This document shows, in pieces, positions 58,401 to 64,000 of a DNA stretch of 64,000 nucleotides. The notes under the pieces were generated by a model. It saw only the letters and a program-made list of their open reading frames with translations. It had not been told where the DNA came from and ran no database searches. Position numbers and translations under genes: made by a program. Every line of letters begins with the position of its first letter. The first letter of the stretch is position 1. Origin of the DNA: Litsea cubeba (Eukaryota; Streptophyta; Magnoliopsida; Laurales; Lauraceae); assembly GCA_012931725.1 (NCBI GenBank), contig CM022950.1, positions 57,860,254-57,924,253 on the forward strand. Direction: 5' to 3'.

Positions 58401-60650
58401 TATTTTGTACTTCTTCATATGATTGTAACTCTTTCTTGATTTCAGGCCAAGAAGGATTGCATGTCATTGTTAAAAATAGATCAGGCTTTCCAAAACGTTC
58501 AACCAATGCCATTGCGTCTATATAACGACGTCTCATGTTTCTTGGGCCTCCTATAAATGATGCTGGCAGGACAATTCTATGTCCGACTTTAGAACCATGA
58601 GTTTCTCCAATTGCGACGCTATCAACAAGTCCTTGATATAATCAGCTCGGATTTCATCTTGTCGATAACGAAAGTAGTCTAACCGAGAGCTCTCCAGCTT
58701 GATGTACATGTCTACAACATATTGCTGCAACAGACGACCTGAGTGCAATAGTAGTGAACTTGTATTTCTCCTTACTTGCAATTTGTAACAATAATACTCG
58801 CGACAGGACACATTGTTTCTCTTATTAACTTTCTTCTGCATCACTGGAGAAAACGAAAACATATTATTATTATTATATATTTAATATTAAATAATTTCAA
58901 TAAGCAATATATTGTCAATACCTTGTTTCTCTTTTTCAAGGAGATTTTCTATTGATGATATTTGGGAAGGATTAACAGTCGTCTGTCCTTGGCAACATAC
59001 AGTAGAGTACTTTTTGTTCATTCTTTCTATGCCTTTATGCCATCCAGTATCACCATATGGAAATAATAATGGATATTGCAATGGATCATAACACCCAAAA
59101 TAATATTGCACTTGTGACTATGGCCTGAATGACTTTGGGACAATTATATCGCGTTCAGCAGGCGTACCAGAGTCATTATTTTCTATCCATATTGCTCCTA
59201 CTTGTGATTCTGATGGAGCATTATAGACTCTTTGATCTAACCCGACATCACACTTGATCACAATGTGAAGGCTTTCCAAAGTAGGTACATGCCGAAGGCT
59301 TCGGAAAAATGAGCAGTATGGATTAATTGATAAGATGTTGAGAAGCTTTTGAATGATGCCTAAATTTATTTTTGATGATGCCTGCATTCGGTTTTGCACT
59401 TCATGGTCCGTATCATAAAAATAAAGTTGTAAGCAAGAAGGATGTCCATCAGCTGGTATCAAGTCATTGATGTAGTGGTATACTTGACCTTGTACTTTGA
59501 ATGTATATATACCTTTGTCTCTTTTGCAAAGTTCTGTATCGTATTTTACTCCGAATGATGTAAATGCGAGAGTGTTATTATATGTACGAACATATTTTCT
59601 AAATTCAATTGCTTCTTTCGATTTTGACTTGAATAGCAACTGGAGTTCTTCAGGAGCGTCGTTTGAAACCAATGATAATTGACCGGAAGAGCAACAGAAG
59701 CCTGCAGGCTCACGATAAAATCTTTTTGCATTGCAATATTTGCATGTCGGAGAAGGTGGTAAAATAGATGGTTCTTGAGGTATATTTTGAAGAAGTGCAT
59801 CGATGCACATGGAGGTAGAAGGGATTTTATCTACAATAAGAATAAAAGTAGAAATGAAGTATTGTTTAATTATTGTGAAAGGGTTAAATAAAGGGAATAC
59901 AGATAATTATACCTGTCCTTCTCTTCTTAGGCGTTTTTGACGTAAATGCTTGAATACTTTTTGTCATTGTGCATTCTGTGATTGAATGAATGTTATCATA
60001 GAATTCTAATGAGAATTAATCAATTGCTGAATTGAGTTTCTTGCAAGATTGGAAGACAGAACATAGTTTTATTATAAATAAAACTTTGTTACTTCTTCTA
60101 AGAAAAAATAAAGTATATGTGAATGTTTTATCACCTCCAACAGCTTTGTTACGTCTTTTTGATGAAGCAGAATGACGGCCTGCTTTTGACGTTGATCCTA
60201 TTCAAAGGATTTTCAAGAATATTACCAGATGTATTCACTTTAATTGCTTAATAATTAAAAGTTACAATTCTTACCAACTTCATAATTGCTGTAGAATTCA
60301 ATTTGTTGTTTGCCCTTATTTGATGTTCTTGATAGAATATGACGAACCTCATTCACTAAGATAGCCATTAAATTGAAAACCAAATAATTGTTAGTCATTT
60401 ATGAGATTTTTTTGTAATTAATACAAAAATTTGGAATTAAGATAATATAATAATATTTTAGTATTGTTATCATTATACCTGGTTTATAAACGGTCTTGCG
60501 AGATGATGATAATTGTGAATCAAGGGCAATTTTTAATTTCTTCATTTTGTATGCTTCTCTTTTTTTTCTTCGTAGTTCTTCCTTCTTGCCATCACTCAAA
60601 CTTTTATAATAATTTTTGAAATATTCTCTTCTATCTTTTTTTTCGCTCAT
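55434..60650 (-). pseudogene. Helitron Rep/PIF1 helicase, frame-broken
   Basis: Initiates rolling-circle transposition (HUH nuclease) and unwinds DNA (PIF1-type helicase). It starts MSEKKDRREYFKNYY at 60650. Small exons 60650-60479, ~60357-60275, ~60199-60136 and ~59978-59912 are followed by larger ones. Zinc finger CKYCNAKRFYREPAGFCC; YYFGCYDPLQYPLLFPYG; Helitron_like_N with LFLTMTCNPSW, the HUH-bearing GLPHAHFLL and the catalytic KYLYKYIYKGHD tyrosines; helicase Walker A DGPGGTGKTYLY, Walker B LIIWDEASM, GGDFRQVLPVV and C-terminal NKAQGQT...LYVALSRA. Breaks: TAG at 59118 between two single-base shifts, a shift near 58631, TAA in a 90-bp tandem duplication near 57630, and shifts near 56990 and 56966. 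The catalytic residues I can see are kept. Confidence 0.88.
57478..57657 (-). repeat. 90-bp in-frame tandem duplication in the Helitron Rep gene
   Basis: Two copies offset by exactly 90 bp share CTGAGTCAACATTGTCC and GAATGATATTACCTGT. The repeated 30 codons lie between the Rep core and the helicase. The upstream copy carries an in-frame TAA. Confidence 0.92.
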
Positions 60651-61020
60651 TTTTACATCTGAGGGAAAAAAAGGAAGATCAATAATGAATCAATTATGCA
60701 GTTTATTTATGCAATTTATTATCAACATTTACAATGATTTGAAGAGACAATGAAAATTGTTTATGACTATACAATTGATTAATCATATTTATTGACAAAA
60801 ATGAAAAATAATTTAACATTTAAAATATATGAAAATGTAGATGGAAATGAACATGAATTATTTCCATACCTGTATTGTATATATTGTTTATAATACTAAA
60901 GAAAATGAAAGCCTGACATGAAGCAAGTGGTTCTTTACTGCATAGAAAGAGCAAATAGCTAATTAATCATGAGAAGAATATAATATTAGAAAATATAACT
61001 TGGCAATGAGATACGAACAA

Positions 61021-62520
61021 CAGTCCACAATTAAGTTACAAGCGTAGCCTATGTGTTGATGAGCAGACCAACTTTCTTTCTACAAAATTTCTGGATAAAT
61101 TCTAATATTGATCTTTCTCTGTTGTACATGAGTTTCAATTTTACAAGGGAAAGCTATAATGACATATAACTATGCATTTATATTATGATTAAGAATTAGG
61201 AACACCTTATGACATCTTTTGATCCATTTAAATTGTATAACAGAACATAACTTGGCTGTTTGAGTAAGATGAAAAACAGAAATGTAGATCTTTGTTTATA
61301 AGTGAGCTGATTTCTCGGGTGCAGATGAGTCCATAAAACACATTAATTGCACAAATCGAATAATTCATTAGCTTGCCAACTTTTAAAGTAAAAAAATAAT
61401 TAACTCATTTAATGAACTTGGGACCATTCATGGGGAGTCTTATTGGAGGAACACTTTGAAACTGAATATATGTGTAGTGACAGAATTGTTGTGAGTAAAA
61501 AAATAATTTGTTGGTGTACAGAAAGTTTACTTTAACTGCTTCAATTTTCTTGCAATTGTGATCAAGGTTACATTGATCTATAAAATGTGAGATAGTTTGC
61601 TTTGTTTCACAATCCAAGTTGTAAATAGGTAGGGATCAGGATCACTTTGTTTTCTGATTCTGCATTTCAGAAGTTGCTGCCTTGGAAAAGATTATAGTGG
61701 ACATGAAAAAACTAAATTTTTATCTTTGACGACTTGAAATCATGACAATCCAAAGTTAATTTAAGTAAAATTGGTGGAAGATGAGGGAATCACTTAAAAC
61801 TCATCGGCCCAATTGGAAAGAGAAGGTATTGATCATCTCCATGTGTTTATTCTGTGTAATTAGTTACTTTTAGATACTGTTATTTTTCACATTTTGATGT
61901 GAATGGAAATTGGGGTTTTTCTAAAGTCAAAACCTACTTTTATTGATTAATATCTCAACTTGTTTTTACCCTTTTTAAATAAAGAAAATAATGTTGAATT
62001 GTTCAGAGAACAACAGAAAGATGAGACAAGCACATGGCTGCTCAGTCTGTCAGATCTATCTTTTTTTTTTTTTTTTTTTTTCCTTTCTTGGGTGGGTAAG
62101 CTGAGTCTAAACTTTCCTAATTTTGAAGCTGTGAAAGATCCACCTAATGGGTCGACTTATCAACCATCCGATATTCCCCTTTAGATCCTGTTATTTATTA
62201 TTTTTTAGGTGAATAGAAATTAGAATTTTTATTAACTTTTACTGTGCATCTCCTCTCTAAAATCAAGTATCTAAGCAGTCTTATCTCATCATTTCTATTT
62301 CACCTATTGTTACTTTTAATATTACTTTTATGAAAATAAGACCAACCTGTTAGAAGTGAAAATTCTCATCTAATGTGATTCTACTTTTATTTCGAATAAA
62401 AGTTTATATCTTTAGCATTCTAAAGCATTTAATTAAAATACCCGTCTAACTAAAATTTTGTGAAACACAAATATGACTTGAAAACGATATTTAAAAAATT
62501 CTGATACAACATAATTTGCT
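61021..62520. other. Sequence between the Helitron and its second 5' copy
   Basis: AT-rich with no supported gene. A block near 62345 (CTGTTAGAAGTGAAAATTCTC) recurs near 63293 with few changes, so this stretch may itself be part of the duplicated Helitron 5' region. Confidence 0.45.
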
Positions 62521-62529
62521 GTCTTATAT

Positions 62530-63150
62530 TATGTATTACCAACTGTATTCACTTTAATTGCTTAATAATTAACAGTTGATAGCCTTTATTAATTCCTACG
62601 AAGATTGGAATTAAGATATATAATATATTTTAGTTTTGTTATCATTATACTTGGTTTAAAAAAGTCTTGCAAGATGATGATATTGTGAATCAAGGGAATT
62701 TTTAATTTCTTCATTTTGTATGTTTCTCTTTTTTTTCTCCGTAGTTCTTCCTTCTGCCATAACTCAAACTTTTTTTAATAATTATTGAAATATTCTATTC
62801 TATCTTTGTTTTTTGTTACCATTTTTACATCTGAGGGAAAAATGGAACTCAAAAACTAAGCAATTATGCAGTTTTATTTATGCAATTATTATTATCAACA
62901 TTTACAATGATTTGAAGAGACAATGAAAACTCTCTATGACCATATAACTGATTAATCATATTTATTGACAGAAGATGAAAAATAATATACTATTTCAAAT
63001 ATGTGAAAATGTAGATGGAAATGAACATAAATTATTTTCATACCTGTATTGTATATATTATTTGTAATACTAAAGGCAATGAAATCCTCACATGAAGCAA
63101 GTGGTTCTTTACTGGATAGAAAGAGCAAATTGTTAATTAATCATGTATTT
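62530..63150 (-). pseudogene. Decayed second copy of the Helitron 5' region
   Basis: Collinear with about 60225-60975. It includes a ruined version of the first exon (KTVYKPG and REAYKMKK regions still traceable, frame and start codon lost) and its leader, with TTTACATCTGAGGGAAAAA and ATGTAGATGGAAATGAACAT. Many small indels. Confidence 0.8.
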
Positions 63151-63647
63151 GATATAAGATCAAAGAATATAATGTTAGAAAATTTAAATATCAAAGTAAA
63201 AATAAATTATTTTCAAAGGTCTAAGATGAAGTAAGTAATGTTTTTTTTTTTTTTTTTTTTTGCAGGAAAAGTAAACATGAAAATCAGACTGACCTGTTAA
63301 AAGCGAAAATTCTCATCTAATATGTTTCTACCTAACATGATAACACGACATGCCAATTGAATATATATAAATGCCCAACTACATATGTGATGCATATACA
63401 ATTCAAATGGGTTGGTGCATCAAACCCATCTCCATATATTTCAAGAAACCCATCTCCATGAACCCCATAACCACCGTTCAATATCCCAAATAAAAAAAAA
63501 CTAAAATGCAGAAAATAAGTCATCAGCATTACTCTTCAATGTATATAGAAATAAATTAGAAATGAACCTACATATACATCAATTTTGCTAAAAACACGTT
63601 ATTGAAATCTAGAACACATTTGAGTACAAATAAAGTAGACAAACTCA

Positions 63648-63720
63648 ATCAACACTTTGGTCCAGGTGGAGGAACAGATTGAAATACAACCTCAAGTTCA
63701 AGAGTCAACCCACCACTGTC
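63648..63720 (-). CDS. Possible terminal exon of an unidentified gene
   Basis: On the minus strand a TTTGACAG acceptor leads into an open stretch reading GGLTLELEVVFQSVPPPGPK and ending Cys-TGA near 63648. The composition looks protein-like, but no upstream exon is recognisable before the window ends. It could be chance. Confidence 0.25.
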
Positions 63721-64000
63721 AAACCAAAAGAAAAGAAAACCATGGGCATAAAACAAGATAAAATAACAGAGGACATTAGCCACATGTGAGCCAGCTCTTT
63801 GCAGTAGCATAAGACCTCCCTTACTCAACTAATGTAACCACAAGCAATATAAATCAAAAATATTCTCACAATGAATTAAATCTGATTGAATAAGATCCAA
63901 CCAATCCAACATGTCTACGTTCCTAGTTTCTGTAACACCATACAATTCCATACAACATGTAGAAATATTTACATTAATTTTCCATCACATGAAATTTTTT

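Larger units (their letters stand above)
49675..61020 (-). mobile_element. Coding Helitron (5' end not located)
   Basis: The 3' end is on the left: CTAG at 49675-49678 with an A outside, and a perfect hairpin TGCACGTGC-AAG-GCACGTGCA at 49687-49707. The element carries an RPA-like gene and a Rep/helicase gene on the minus strand, the plant Helitron set. The right limit is approximate. It is the last point where 5' leader sequence is shared with the second copy near 62530-63150. Confidence 0.85.

Overview
This is a nuclear chromosomal window from a flowering plant. The evidence is GT-AG spliced genes, an ethylene receptor, a PHS1-type phosphatase, an ATL RING-H2 ligase, and abundant plant transposons (hAT, Mutator-like, Copia, TRIM, SINE, LINE, Helitron). 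The species cannot be identified from the sequence. The window is AT-rich and transposon-dense, with only four recognisable host genes.

Layout. 1-2.7 kb: 5' flank with a MITE. 2.69-6.09 kb (+): a five-exon subfamily-I ethylene receptor, ERS1-like, with no receiver domain. 6.1-13.8 kb: intergenic, with a complete hAT element, tandem repeats and a TIR element nested in another hAT. 13.8-30.1 kb (-): an 11-exon PHS1 gene (atypical kinase plus dual-specificity phosphatase). Its intron 9 (8.7 kb) holds a 2.7-kb solo-LTR-like element, itself split by a young Copia with identical LTRs. Other PHS1 introns hold a LINE fragment, a 4 x 74-bp tandem repeat and a 248-bp palindromic element. 30.5-37.2 kb: two direct copies of one block. 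The right copy carries an intact ATL RING-H2 gene and the left copy keeps only its 3' end. 38.6-45.4 kb: Helitron 3' ends, a TRIM, a SINE and hATs. 45.6-46.2 kb (+): a small two-exon plant gene of unknown function. 46.9-48.8 kb: a solo LTR and a Mutator-like element. 49.7-61 kb (-): a coding Helitron with Rep/helicase and RPA-like genes, followed by a decayed second copy of its 5' region.

The host genes are not an operon or pathway. ERS1 acts in ethylene perception at the endoplasmic reticulum, PHS1 in cortical microtubule control, and ATL in membrane-linked ubiquitination. Single-base frameshifts, mostly in short homopolymers, occur in ERS1, PHS1 and the Helitron alike. I read this first as residual assembly error, although gene decay cannot be excluded from this sequence. 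I found no convincing new host system. The most unusual items are a 697-bp segment with a Helitron 3' end at both termini and a 248-bp element combining long perfect inverted repeats with a 5-bp target duplication.
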